Below are positions 52,553 through 63,187 of a stretch of DNA of 64,000 bases, piece after piece; the first letter of the stretch is position 1; each line of letters begins with the position of its first letter. The notes beneath the pieces were generated by a model, which worked only from the letters and a program-made list of their open reading frames with translations, was not told the DNA's origin and did no database searches. A program made the translations under genes and the position numbers. Source of the DNA: Zonotrichia leucophrys gambelii (lineage: Eukaryota; Chordata; Aves; Passeriformes; Passerellidae); contig NC_088171.1 in assembly GCF_028769735.1 (NCBI RefSeq), positions 65,214,216-65,278,215 on the forward strand. Reading direction: 5' to 3'.

Positions 52553-54255
52553 ATCTCTTTTGAAGATGCTACTTAAGTCAATATAATCTATGTCACTAGT
52601 GCCAAAAAGAAGCAATTTTCACCATTTCAACTGATAAATTCAGATTGTAAGTCAGCAAGTTTTCCATGTAATTTAAAAACATACTGTTTCCTGTCGGCAA
52701 GTACCTGACTTCAGGAACTGTGGATTAATCTATCAGTACTGTTTAAGAGACACAAATTACAGTATCAGTGGAGCAATGGAGATCCTGCAAAACCACGTAG
52801 CTTTACAGACATCACAAGGAAGGGAGCAAAAGAGGGATTCAGTAAGCCTTGGTATAATGACAAGCTTTTTAAGGCATTTAGATGATAAAAATAGTTGAAT
52901 TTTTTACTTTTAATGATTTTTTTGTTTTGAGGCACAGCTTGTTTCCTGTCTTTTAGGCTTATCTAGAAGCAAACACAACACCCTGCAATTTGCTTAGCAC
53001 CTATGACACAGTGGCAGGCCAATGACTCCTTACAACTGTGCCAGGTGAAATTTGTGGAGGCAGGATTCCTGACTGACACCATGTTGCAAGGTATATAATG
53101 AACAGGTTATGATATATACATAAATGACCTCTGCAGTCCTTTTCTGTGCCTGCCGTTTTTAAATGCCAAGACACAGAAGAGCACATTCATATGAAGGCAT
53201 AAATGGATATGCCATATTAAAACCTCAGCTGTATTACTGTTCAAGAAAGTATTTTAAAAGAGCACTCTGAATTTGACTGAAGAATTTAAATATCCTAAAT
53301 GAGAATAATCTCCCAAGATATTTGTGAATGATTATAACTTCCATGATATATATAAAAAAATTACTCCACAATATAATTTGGCAACTGCCATGTAAAAAGC
53401 CATTTATTGTAAAAGAACTTGCTTCAAATTTCAATCCTTTGACATTTTCTAAAATTAAAGTATTTCTTTATGGCAGGAAGTTCTAGATTATTAATGAACA
53501 GTTAAATAGCTAGCAATAAAATAATAATTTAAGACAACTCTAATGGTTTCTCTAACTTGTCATAAAGGAACACTGCAAAATGACAAGTAGTATGTTAACA
53601 TTAGTTCCATCACCTGAAATTGATTTTAAGTGAATATCATCTACACCAAGTATTTTTAACCATAAATGGTTCACATTTGTCTCACAGAACAGCTTTTTCT
53701 TGGTTTTTATTTTTCCTCTATATTTAGCGCATATTGACTTCTTGGGCTAGCAGGACTGTGGCTGATATTCAAAGGTAACATCATAAATTATACAACTATC
53801 TGAAAAAATATGTTCTGAATACAAGTAGAAAACTTCCATCAGATAGCAGAAAATTTCCATCAGATTTCAAAGTAGTTTTACAAACACTCCAAAACTGAAA
53901 TGGAGTTAAAATAATGGTACAAAATATCTATAAGAGTACAGGTAAAATGGGATTAGGAGAAATGCTAGACAAAATTTAACTAAATGCAAGTTAGGTATGG
54001 AGATGGACCAATTATGTTAATGGAATATAAAGAAAGTAAAAAGTGAGAGTAGATTCAGCTGTCAGTGGAACTAAACAAGAACTTACACCTGTTTTTGAAC
54101 CTTAACCTTCTGGTGTGAACTGCACACCCAGACGTACCACAGCCCTCCACTCTTACTGACCGGACACTTGATCGTAAGCATCTTCCCCCCAAAGCGTCCC
54201 ATCTGGCAGGTTCTCCTTGAACAAGCTAGTCAAATATTGAATTATTTAACCTCTT
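52553..54255. other. Non-coding sequence, no gene recognised
   Basis: Unique AT-rich sequence. A small direct duplication of 'ttccatcagat' lies at about 53835-53866. A CpG-bearing patch lies at about 54130-54220. Confidence 0.6.
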
Positions 54256-54273
54256 AAAAAAAAAAAAAAAAAA
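54256..54273. repeat. A18 run
   Basis: Eighteen consecutive A followed by 'ggaggtggcggtgctgccc'. There is no identifiable processed copy upstream. Confidence 0.95.
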
Positions 54274-54734
54274 GGAGGTGGCGGTGCTGCCCACTTTTCC
54301 TGTAGTACAGAAATGGGAGGACTGTTGAGAGATTTGGGTTTGCTCCCCTTGCTTGTGTGAAGGATTTCACATCTATCAGGACCACACTCAACCCAGTGGA
54401 CTTTTATTTGAGATACTGAAATACTGTAATACTATAAAATTAACTATACCACCCGTGCATTTGCCATGATCCTATAGAAAGATGTTACAATTATTTTCTC
54501 TCTTTTATATTCCTGAATATCATTGCTGAGAGGCTTTAGAACATAGAAGTACAGCAGGTCAAAATGAAGAGCAATCTCACACAACATCCTGACTTTACTA
54601 ATTGACAAAAATAGAAGGCTAGAGGACAGGTCAAGAATAGAGCAAGCAAGAAATTACTCTTTTCCAGTGTATTCTTCAATACACAGAGGGAGGGGACTAC
54701 CCAATCCAAAAGGAAATGTTTTTGTGGTTATAGC

Positions 54735-55125
54735 CTTTGGTAGATTTTTTTCTCCATGAACGTCTCCAATCTCACTCAGAAACACTTACAGTTTTAGCAT
54801 CAACATCTTCTTAAGGAATTCGCAACTTGACAGTACACTGTGTGAAGAACCATCTCTCTTTATGTTTGCTTTAACTCTGCACCATAACTTCACTTAAATC
54901 CCCAGCCTTCACACTGGAAATGGTGCTGGACAACTGATCACTAATTCTGCTTTGCACCCAACCCCTTTTATATGCCTGAATTGTGTCTCCTCTCATCTGG
55001 ATCATTTTCAGGCTGAAAACTCCTAGTGTAAGCAGTTCTTTCTCAAAATTATTTCCCTCATTTTGATCACCCTTACCACCCCTGTGACATTTTCACTGTA
55101 CTATATTTCTTCCAATACATGCCCA
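54735..55125 (-). mobile_element. Ancient CR1 fragment, minus strand
   Basis: This is strongly diverged but shows, in order, the landmarks of the old CR1 3' region best known from turtles and crocodilians: 'tttttctccatgaa', then 'aaggaattcgcaacttgaca' (the ggagttccacaggttgac block), 'tgtgtgaagaac', 'tttgctttaa', 'aacttcactt', 'tgtctcctctcatct', 'aggctgaaaactcctag' and a final 'tttgatcaccctta'. Orientation matches the other minus-strand copies. Divergence is far higher than in the CR1 copies at 1.1, 5 and 8 kb, so it is an older insertion and probably predates modern bird lineages. Edges are approximate. Confidence 0.75.
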
Positions 55126-56078
55126 GCAGAACCACAAAGAGCGCTTATAAGGCAAGGACAACGTACATCAGAGGCTCACGATGTCCTCAGCATCCTCAAA
55201 AAGATAGGAGGTTTGGCTGCAGAAGGAGGAGGAGAGGAGTGGTATAGTGTCAGAATCTGGCTTTGGAAAACACGTGAGAGCAGTCTTCAATCTTGCAAAC
55301 AGGCAACTTAAAGAGATTCCAGCCAGCAAGTAATTTTATCAGTATATTATGAACCACCTTCAAAGGATGAAGAGTCAAGAAAACACGAGTAAAACGACGA
55401 TGTGCGTAAGGTCAAAACCAGTTAAGCAAAGTGTTCAAAGCAGTAATGAAAAGAAACAAAAGAGGTCTCCCTTCTAGGCTTTTCCTATCTAGCCTAAACC
55501 TAGATGGACCACAAGGTTACTTTTTTGGCAAAGTCACACTGCTGTCTTACAAAATGTTACCTGATTGGTGCCACTTCTGGTTTGTGGCTATAAGCTCAGA
55601 TACCAGTCCAAGCTGTCAGAGGAACTGCAGCTGGATGTATCAATAAAGAACAGATTCTGAAAGCGACGGAGCACTTCCTGCAGGGAGAACAATCACTCCT
55701 GCCCAGAGGTACAATTGTCACACAGTAGGTGAATTTTACTGAACAGTATTAGGACCTCTAAAGCAAATACTCCCTTCCTTAAGAGAAAGACACAGTACAA
55801 TTTCAAGGCTATGAGAATGCCTTTAAAACCCAGTGAGGACCATTTATTGACAAAAGGCAGGCAATGATGAAAAAATAATTATTACCCCTCCAAACAAAAA
55901 TATTTTATTTTGCTTTTCCATTACACCAATGAAAAAGGGACAGATGCCAGGCACAGACTGACAGGTCCCAGGAGAAGGGACACTGAAGGAAACTGGAAAC
56001 AAGCCAGAGAAAGCAACAGTAAGTTAGCAGATATTTTGAAGCAGGAAGGACGGTGGACATCATCAGGTCTTGGGCAGG
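55126..56078. other. Non-coding sequence, no gene recognised
   Basis: Unique sequence between the ancient CR1 and the solo LTR. It ends with the left copy of the LTR's target-site duplication, ggcagg, at 56073-56078. Confidence 0.6.
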
Positions 56079-56476
56079 TGTGAGATCTCAGCACCTCAGG
56101 ACTGAGGTGCCGAGTCACCGAGACCACCCTTGGGGGGCTCGGGAGTCCTGGAATGTTGCCAGAAGTGTCTGGTAGCTGGACTTTGATCCTACACAGGAGA
56201 CGACACTTGTATGAGGATAGGAGGATTTCACCAGAGTGAATGGTGAAGGGATAAGTTAATTAGAGAGTGAAACACAGAGTTTAAGATTTCTGTACAGGGG
56301 GGGGTTTAGAGAAGTAAGATGGAGGAATTGAGGCGTGTCCTGTCCTTCTTCTTCTTCTCCTCCATCTTCTGTGGTGATGGTGGCACTTTAGGATTGGTTA
56401 TTACTAAAAGTGCACTAGTTAATAAGGGTAAAAGGTATTGGAGAAAAATGATAAATATTGTATACGTAACTTTGAG

Positions 56477-56483
56477 TATAAAG
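56477..56483 (+). promoter_or_regulatory. TATA box of the solo LTR
   Basis: TATAAAG in the expected place before the polyadenylation signal, marking the U3/R part of the LTR. It may still have promoter activity, but nothing in the sequence proves it. Confidence 0.65.
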
Positions 56484-56577
56484 ATAGGTGACCGCCCCAG
56501 AGGGAGAGAGTGTGCTCATGGCTGGCTGCTGAGCAGACCTCTGTCGGGCCGAGAGAAAATCTTTTAGATAAGCAATT

Positions 56578-56583
56578 AATAAA
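56578..56583 (+). promoter_or_regulatory. Polyadenylation signal of the solo LTR
   Basis: AATAAA about 100 bases after the TATA box, in 'caattaataaacaccg'. It defines the R/U5 part and the plus orientation of the LTR. Confidence 0.7.
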
Positions 56584-56697
56584 CACCGAGACCGAGAAAA
56601 GATTTGAAGCCTCTTCTCGTCCTTGAAGCGCGGGCTGCCCCAAGGCCACCCCGAGCCTTTCCAGGCTATCCAAACAGCCAAGAATCCGACAGGCAGG

Positions 56698-58795
56698 ACT
56701 TGTCTCAGACTTCAGAGGTCACAGGGTAGAGAAACCTTGGCCTAGCACAGTTAAACCTTGCTGGAAAAGAAAGCATCTAACAGAAAGAAGCAAGCTGCTC
56801 CCTATCTCCCTGAACTTCAAGAGACTTCTGCCAATAATAGGTTTGAAAGTAACAGATGTGATGGCTAATTTATTGGCATGCTATTAATTGACTTTATTCC
56901 AAGATACTTCATGATAAAGTACAAAGATAAACTGAGTTGAGTGGAGACAGGAAAGCAGCACATGATTTTATAAACTAGTATCAAAACAGAAAGCAATGGC
57001 AGTGGTGAAATGCAAGGTGCTATGTCTTTTGATAAAGTGCCTTCTGATGAGTGGGTTTAAAGAGAAAATTTTTAGAAAGCAAATAAACTCTCAGGTTCAA
57101 CACATTTCTGAAAAGAATGAACTTCGCTTATTCTCACACCTGCTTGTTTTTTGGGAAAGTACTGAGCAGGTTTAAGGAAGCCAAAAGCAAAGTAAACTAG
57201 GAAAACAACAGTATTACTACCTGGTGGCCAGAGCTGTTACTGTGATTTTGGTTCGCTGTTGACTATTCCTGAAACTCTCAATTTTCTAATTAAAAACTTA
57301 GGTTAGTAATCCCATCAATGGTGTTATATGGTTCAGATAGCTATCTAGTCTTTTTAATTTATGGAGCTGTGTGATAAATTCAAGCAAATGGGAAAAAAAG
57401 TGTGAAATATTAATTAGTTATCACTATATAAGGAAGAATGTTCTATCTGGTTTTGGAGAGTACCTTGATTTTCTGATTTGAATAAACTGATTAGTCTTCA
57501 TTGATTCAGGCTACCCACTCAGGAACCAGAGTCTCTGAGGCAGACTGGTTTCTAATTGTGTGTTAAATATTGAGAGCAAAAATCGATTTTTCATGGTTAC
57601 GTAGCTGCTACACATTTTCTTACATCATAAGAATTCCCTTCTCTTATCTCTGAGCCCATAAAAGTCAAGAGTCAAATCCCATCCCTCTGTAAAGTCAAAC
57701 CTCCAGGGACAAAAACGTTCACTACAAAGAAAGAACTGTGGGAAAGTATTGTGTCAGCCCAAGTTAACTTCTGTTTCTCTTAAGAGCTTTGAACATGTAT
57801 AAGCAAATGCTCTGCCATACCATCCTCTCTTCCTCATGCTGATCAAGCAGAATTCAGCTTGTTTAAGAGATTAAATCATCAGGTGACATGAATTTTCATG
57901 ACATGGTAGAAAAATACTGCCTCTTGCAAAACTTGAGAGGGAGGAGAATGCTGCCAAGAAACATTTTAGCTACGCTGTTGATAATTTTTCCTGCAAGTAC
58001 TTTTCCATATGGATAAGAACCACAATGAAAAATGAAAGAAAGGGACCGAGTGACACTACTATAGTGGAAGTGAAAAATTACTCTAAAAATTCACTTGTTT
58101 GAATGATAAATGATGGTCTAATAGTATAGCTGAACATAAATTCAGCTTATGCCTTGAAAAAGCCCAAATAAATAAAATACAACATCTGACCAAAAAATCC
58201 CCAAACCCAATAAAACAAAAAATTATCTATTCAGATAATTTAACACAAAAGACTAATTAAATTATCAACTTCCCACATTTGTTAGAAGGATTACTGTTCT
58301 GCACTCAGTTGTACTGGACAGTTTAAACAGCAAAAACCACAACAGCATAACCCTATAGAAATGTTTCCCCTTCTGAATTTTCCATGAGTTTTATTAGCAA
58401 AGAATGCCACACATTCCAATTTTCCTGCAGTCGCCCCTATCACTGCTCTTACAGATTGGTGGATGCACACTTGGCCTCCAGATAGCACCTAAATCCTGCT
58501 AAAGCCCACAATTATATTCAGGTGTGTCACACCCAAAATAAGTTCATACCCAGAGTTGAACTTCATATGTAAAGACATGCGGTCACCTTGTGTTGCCTCC
58601 TTGAAATATAATTGCACTTTCCATTTGAACTCTGAAAGTCAAGCACAGCATTGAAATCTCTCTTCACCAGCCCCTGACAAATAAAGTTCTCCTGTGCCTC
58701 TGCCACAGTTCTGTCACGTCTGGTTGCAGGTGCCAGGGAGCTGCCTCGGCACCTGCGGCCCACTCAGCCCAGCGCGATTGGAGAGGTTTGGTTAA
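56698..58795. other. Non-coding sequence, no gene recognised
   Basis: Unique AT-rich sequence. A short A/C-rich patch lies at 58188-58221. The part at 57240-57620 is repeat-free and rich in TAAT-type cores, but I do not claim an element. Confidence 0.55.
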
Positions 58796-59480
58796 GTAAC
58801 CCCAGCCCACAGCTCCCTCTTTGTACAGATAATTCTAGCTCTGAATAAACTGTCAATCACATCCGGCAATTGTTCCCGTTTCAGAAGGAGAGGAAAATTA
58901 ATGGCTGCTGAATCAAGAGAGGTGAATAACATTAACTGATGCGTGTGAGGTACTTGAATGCTGAAAAGCATAGCAAAAGTGCCAACGATTGTTCCCACTG
59001 GTGATGGCTTGCCAATGCCCTGATGCCATCAAAAAGCATCCCTTCTTCCCTTTCCAGTTGTGAAGGACTACAAAAAAATAATAAATCACCAAATCCTACA
59101 CCATCATTCTTTAGGATAAAATTATTTTCACCTGTTAGTTGACATATCTTTACAGAGCTCAGGCAAGCTGTGGCAGGATATAATTCCTGATGATGCTTGG
59201 ACTCAGACAAGCAGCAGCTAATAGTTGTCTCCTGGCCTTTAATTCCAAAGGCCTTGTGATAAAATTAAATAGCTTTAGAGATGTCTCAGCAGTGAGTGTG
59301 CTTGTTCAACAGCCCTTCTGCTAAGGGTATCAAGCTGGATCAGCCATTGCATGGAGGATTTATTTCGCGTGAAAGAAAAAAATCCCCTTTAAGCCGTTCT
59401 TCCCCGATATTAATTCTCAATTTAACGTCCTTAAGTCTAGAGCTGGATTTGCATTTGCAGCTTCCACATGGGGGATTAGG
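58796..59480. promoter_or_regulatory. Best candidate enhancer / conserved element
   Basis: Nearly 700 bases free of repeats hold a cluster of good transcription-factor words. These include ctgtcaatca (58850-58859), the exact complement of the TGATTGACAG composite site bound by PBX-MEIS complexes, and the POU octamer atttgcat (59447-59454). Several ATTA/TAAT cores and a 7-bp palindrome, ggccttt-aattcc-aaaggcc (59234-59253), are also present. A few CpG are retained (ttcgcgtg, cccgata, aacgtcc). The texture is that of a conserved developmental enhancer. No target gene is visible in this window and conservation could not be measured. Confidence 0.35.
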
Positions 59481-61390
59481 TGCATTGGAACAGCCCATCC
59501 AGGAGGGAAAGACTTCCACTCACACTGATATGTAGCCTGATCCAGGCAACCCACTCCAGCTTCCCAATACCTCGTTTTATGGTGCGCCCAAGTGGTTACA
59601 GCACTCACTAACTGCACTGGGAAACCTTCTTTTACAAAACCTTAAAAGCCCTGGATGAATAGTGAGAACAATTTATGCATTATTGTTATCTTATTGCCCT
59701 TAAAGGCAGGCCAGTGCCAAATAGCTTTTAAAAAGAAAATGGTTGTGATTGGAAAATGGGAAGACAACATCTCAATGCTCATAAGATATAAAAACATGTT
59801 GGTAACAGACATGGCAATGGATTAAAAAATGAAAGGTATTCTTGCAGTGTTTAGATTCCTGGATTTGGTTCCCAAACCTATTGGCTTTATTATACAACTT
59901 GAAATTATATAGCACTTGGAGAGCTATCAGTTTCACTGTGGTTACCTAAAAACATGTTATTAAGAAACATGCCTATCACAAAACTTCTATTATGCAAAGT
60001 GACATCCAATGTTGAAAAAAATGTGGAAACTTAAATATTCACTCTCCAACAGAAGCATTAATCTAAGGAAAATAATCTTCTGGACTGGGAATCCAATAGA
60101 CAAGTTCATTATAATTCTTTATATTAATGCCAATTCTAGGACACTGACCCAAATGTTATGCAAGACAAAAATATCAATTTACTGTACCATTTGCAATTCT
60201 TTCTAAATGGAATAATTATCTATATCTTGCTTGAACAAAGCCATTTATAAACCAAATCCAAACATCAGCCTCCAGATTAAGCGAATTGATTTTTTTTCTT
60301 TTGGTATTATGGGACTCAGTGTGGCTTGACTACAAAGAAGTAAAATGGAACTAAAAGCACCAAAGTAAACCAGTCTCTGGTCAAATCAAGAAGGGACACT
60401 CAAGTGAGAATGTACCAATACAGAGTAGCCTGAAGCTACATCTCTTTGAAAAGAGGAAAGAGATGTTTAATATTAATGTAGAGAGTAGTCAGCTGTTTCA
60501 AATGAGTTTTTTAAGGTCCCTTCAACCTTAAAACACTCACTTAGGACATCAGGTGAGCCATATAGTTAGCAACAGGACTGACTAGTATGATCAGCATATC
60601 AGATGGTATCCATCAGGTCAGAGTGAAGGATTTATATTACATTGCTGCTTTTTTCCCAATTTTACTGAAGAATTATAAGTATAGGATGCAAGTCTGCAGT
60701 CCATAAGGGTAACAAAACCAAAATTCAACATCATAACTGTAACAGGTACAAAAGCACAGGGAACATTCAGAAAATAAAAGATGATGGGGTAGCAATATCT
60801 GTTCACCACCAAGATAGCAGTTTCAGGATCCATTATTGATCCAGGTCAAGTCAGTAATATCACTAGGAAGAGAAGCACTACTGCCTTCAGAGTAACAGGA
60901 GAGACTTCTGTGGGCTTTCTAAGAATTTGCTAGCAGAAGGGAAGAGACAACTGCTTCTAGTTAATATTTTTCTTCATCAACTTGAGTTATTAATATTGTA
61001 TTTTAAAAATGTAAATGATTTTTCATTTGGAAGAGAGAAGTGCACTAAAAATGCCATCATTCAATTTGTTCCTTCCTAAGTGATTTCCATCTGTCAGAGA
61101 GTCCAGATAAAGAGTCAGCCTGACAGCACTGGCAAAAAAGAGGAAGAATGAGCAACAGAGCTCCCTCTGTGGCAGAGAAATTCTCTCAAGCATCAGCATT
61201 TCAGCTAAATTACAAAGTTCCTGCTGGAAGGAAGCCCAGATTTTTTATGCCCCTGCAGGGTGTTCCACAAAATTGGTAGTTTCTGGGCTTGACCTTACTA
61301 TATAGTACTTACATCATTTCACTATCCTGAAAATGGAAGCTGAAAACCATAAAGGTTGGCTGTTACCATCTTATTGCAGGGGTTCCATAC
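59481..61390. other. Non-coding sequence, no gene recognised
   Basis: Unique AT-rich sequence. A short word resembling a CR1 tail (aaggtcccttcaacctta) occurs at 60512-60529, but the surrounding sequence does not support a CR1 copy. Confidence 0.55.
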
Positions 61391-61640
61391 TGTTGTCTCC
61401 TATCACAAAAGTTTCACAGCTTCTTGGTGTTTGTCATGGGCAGCTCCTCAGAGCACTGACTCTGTCTTATTCACAAAGAAGCCAACTGACTCCAACTCCT
61501 CTCTCAACCAGCCACCCCACTCTTTTATAGCACTCTTCTTCCCTCCCATGGGTTACAGCTGTGACCTGTTAAAGCCAGGCCTGTTCCTAATCTTTGATAA
61601 CTGGCCCAGCTGCAACTCCTTAGGGGTAAGACTACTTTCT
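61391..61640 (-). mobile_element. Possible LTR fragment, minus strand
   Basis: Read on the minus strand this stretch has a TATA box gctataaaag (TATAAAAG at 61529-61522), then about 50 bases later AATAAG (61471-61466), and it ends ...GGAGACAACA at 61391, which would be a CA terminus. This order is that of U3-R-U5. It is GC-richer than both flanks. I cannot find the upstream TG end or a target-site duplication, so it may be a truncated solo LTR or unrelated sequence. The 146-codon plus-strand frame across it (61356-61796) is not a recognisable protein. Confidence 0.3.
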
Positions 61641-63133
61641 AAACTATCGTTATTTTCTTATATTCTATCCCATTCTCTGTTTCATAATTTGCACAGCAAA
61701 ATCATCTCTTGTTCATCACTTTATCCAATGAAGAGTTTTGGTCTAAATAGCAAATTCAAAGAGAGAAACTCCTTGATTCCTCATTCTTTTGTTTGAGAAA
61801 ATACCTACTCTCATTGATTTAGGTCTGCCTCAGACCAGGGAAACCATGTGCACAGAGATCTATGACAAAATATGGAGAGTACATGACAATTGTAGACATG
61901 AATGGGAACAAGATACTGGCCCATTAAGGAGCTGTTAAGCAGTTCCCACATGCTGTTGTACAAGGTATTAAGATCTGATGGCCAATAATCATTTGGATTG
62001 TATGTGCTCAGACTCAAAATTTCTTATTATAACACTTTAAATGCAACTATTTTTAAATCAGAAAAAAGGAACAGCTGACAGTTTTAATTGGTTGTCTCTC
62101 CTGTGGCTATTTATTTTTCTTTTCTTAGAACTTTTGCTAATCACAAAGTTCTGTTTGTGACTGTATTAATCATTTATCAGATTAAATAATTCTCTGCCAC
62201 TGGACAAATGTCAGAGCACTGCAAGTTCCCTTAAGTGCCTGATAAACTAGAAGTCTAGGTTCTCCTTCACACAAGACAGAAGTCAAGAAAGCATTCATTT
62301 CATACACAAAAGATTCGCTCCTACCCCTTCTGAAATTTCCTAAAACAAATTATAGGCATGGATAGAAATACATGTGAAACTTGAAATGACCACTTGTATT
62401 TCGCAGCTCAAAGTTCACTGCTCATGCTTAGGTCAAAACCTTCTGGAAGGGCTTGAACACTTTATTCAACCTGTCATTGCCATCCAGCTGCTGCAAACCC
62501 AAACCAGAATGTGCTTTACCTACTACACCGGGCAAGCAGTGCCAACCCTCCAACAGCCACAAGCTCTAGGACAACTTTACACAGGAAGCTCCTGAGCCCC
62601 CCAGATTAAGTCAGGTGTGTTTTAAGCTCTGCCTGTTTACAAGGCCAGTTTCTCATAGAGCATTTCAAGCTTTCCACTTTATTAAATTAAAACCAAAAAA
62701 TTACAGGGACACAGATAATAAAGCTTCAGAATAGTAAGAACTCTAACAGCAAAGATGCGCATTTTTCATTCCTTTATACGAAACATTTGCTCACCATGAA
62801 AATCCCACTGGCTGTCTTAAACGTGTTTTCATAACAGACTAAATTTGAACAACCTCACAGAGAGACAGGATAACACCTTCTCTGTTACAGAGCCAAGGAG
62901 GGTGTAAATAGATGGATCTGACATAGAAGAAACTTTTTTAACATCTTCTTACTTGTATAATGTGAATGACTGTGGATATTAATAGATACACCAGGGAACT
63001 TGACACATGAAACATTATTTTTACTCACACATAAATCTGAGACACCACAGAACAGAGATTCAATTCTGTTAATACTGACCACAGATAAGAATCTGAACAC
63101 TGTCAAGGAGCCAAGTAAAAACCAACCTACACC
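61641..63133. other. Non-coding sequence, no gene recognised
   Basis: Unique AT-rich sequence with no recognised repeat or exon. Confidence 0.6.
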
Positions 63134-63187
63134 TGGGGTTGTTTGGGGGATGGAGTGTTTGCTTTTTTTTTGGTTTGTTTTTTTTTT
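63134..63187. repeat. T/G-rich low-complexity tract
   Basis: About 55 bases of G and T, with long T runs in the right half. It is the complement type of the A/C-rich tracts. Confidence 0.9.

Larger units (their letters stand above)
56079..56691 (+). mobile_element. Solo LTR of an endogenous retrovirus, with 6-bp TSD
   Basis: A 613-bp element starting TGTGAGATCTCAGCACC and ending AATCCGACA is flanked on both sides by an exact ggcagg (56073-56078 and 56692-56697). TG...CA ends plus a 6-bp duplication are hallmarks of retroviral integration, and 6 bp is typical of class II (ERVK/beta-like) elements. Inside are a TATA box tataaag (56477-56483), an AATAAA (56578-56583) about 100 bases on, and a CpG-rich region after it. 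No gag, pol or env sequence is present, so this is a solo LTR. It carries well over a dozen CpG in a CpG-poor neighbourhood, which suggests recent insertion. A near-terminal palindrome, gcacctca-ggac-tgaggtgc, lies at 56091-56110. Class assignment is inference; the LTR identity is strong. Confidence 0.9.

Noticed and set aside
56097..56699. Alternative LTR boundaries using caggac as the flanking duplication
   Set aside because: With that duplication the element would not end in CA. The ggcagg flanks give both TG...CA ends and a 6-bp duplication, so they are preferred.
60500..60535. Short match to a CR1 tail (aaggtcccttcaacctta)
   Set aside because: Only about 18 bases match and no CR1 sequence continues on either side.
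61356..61796. 146-codon plus-strand frame
   Set aside because: It lies across a possible antisense LTR fragment and has no recognisable domain.
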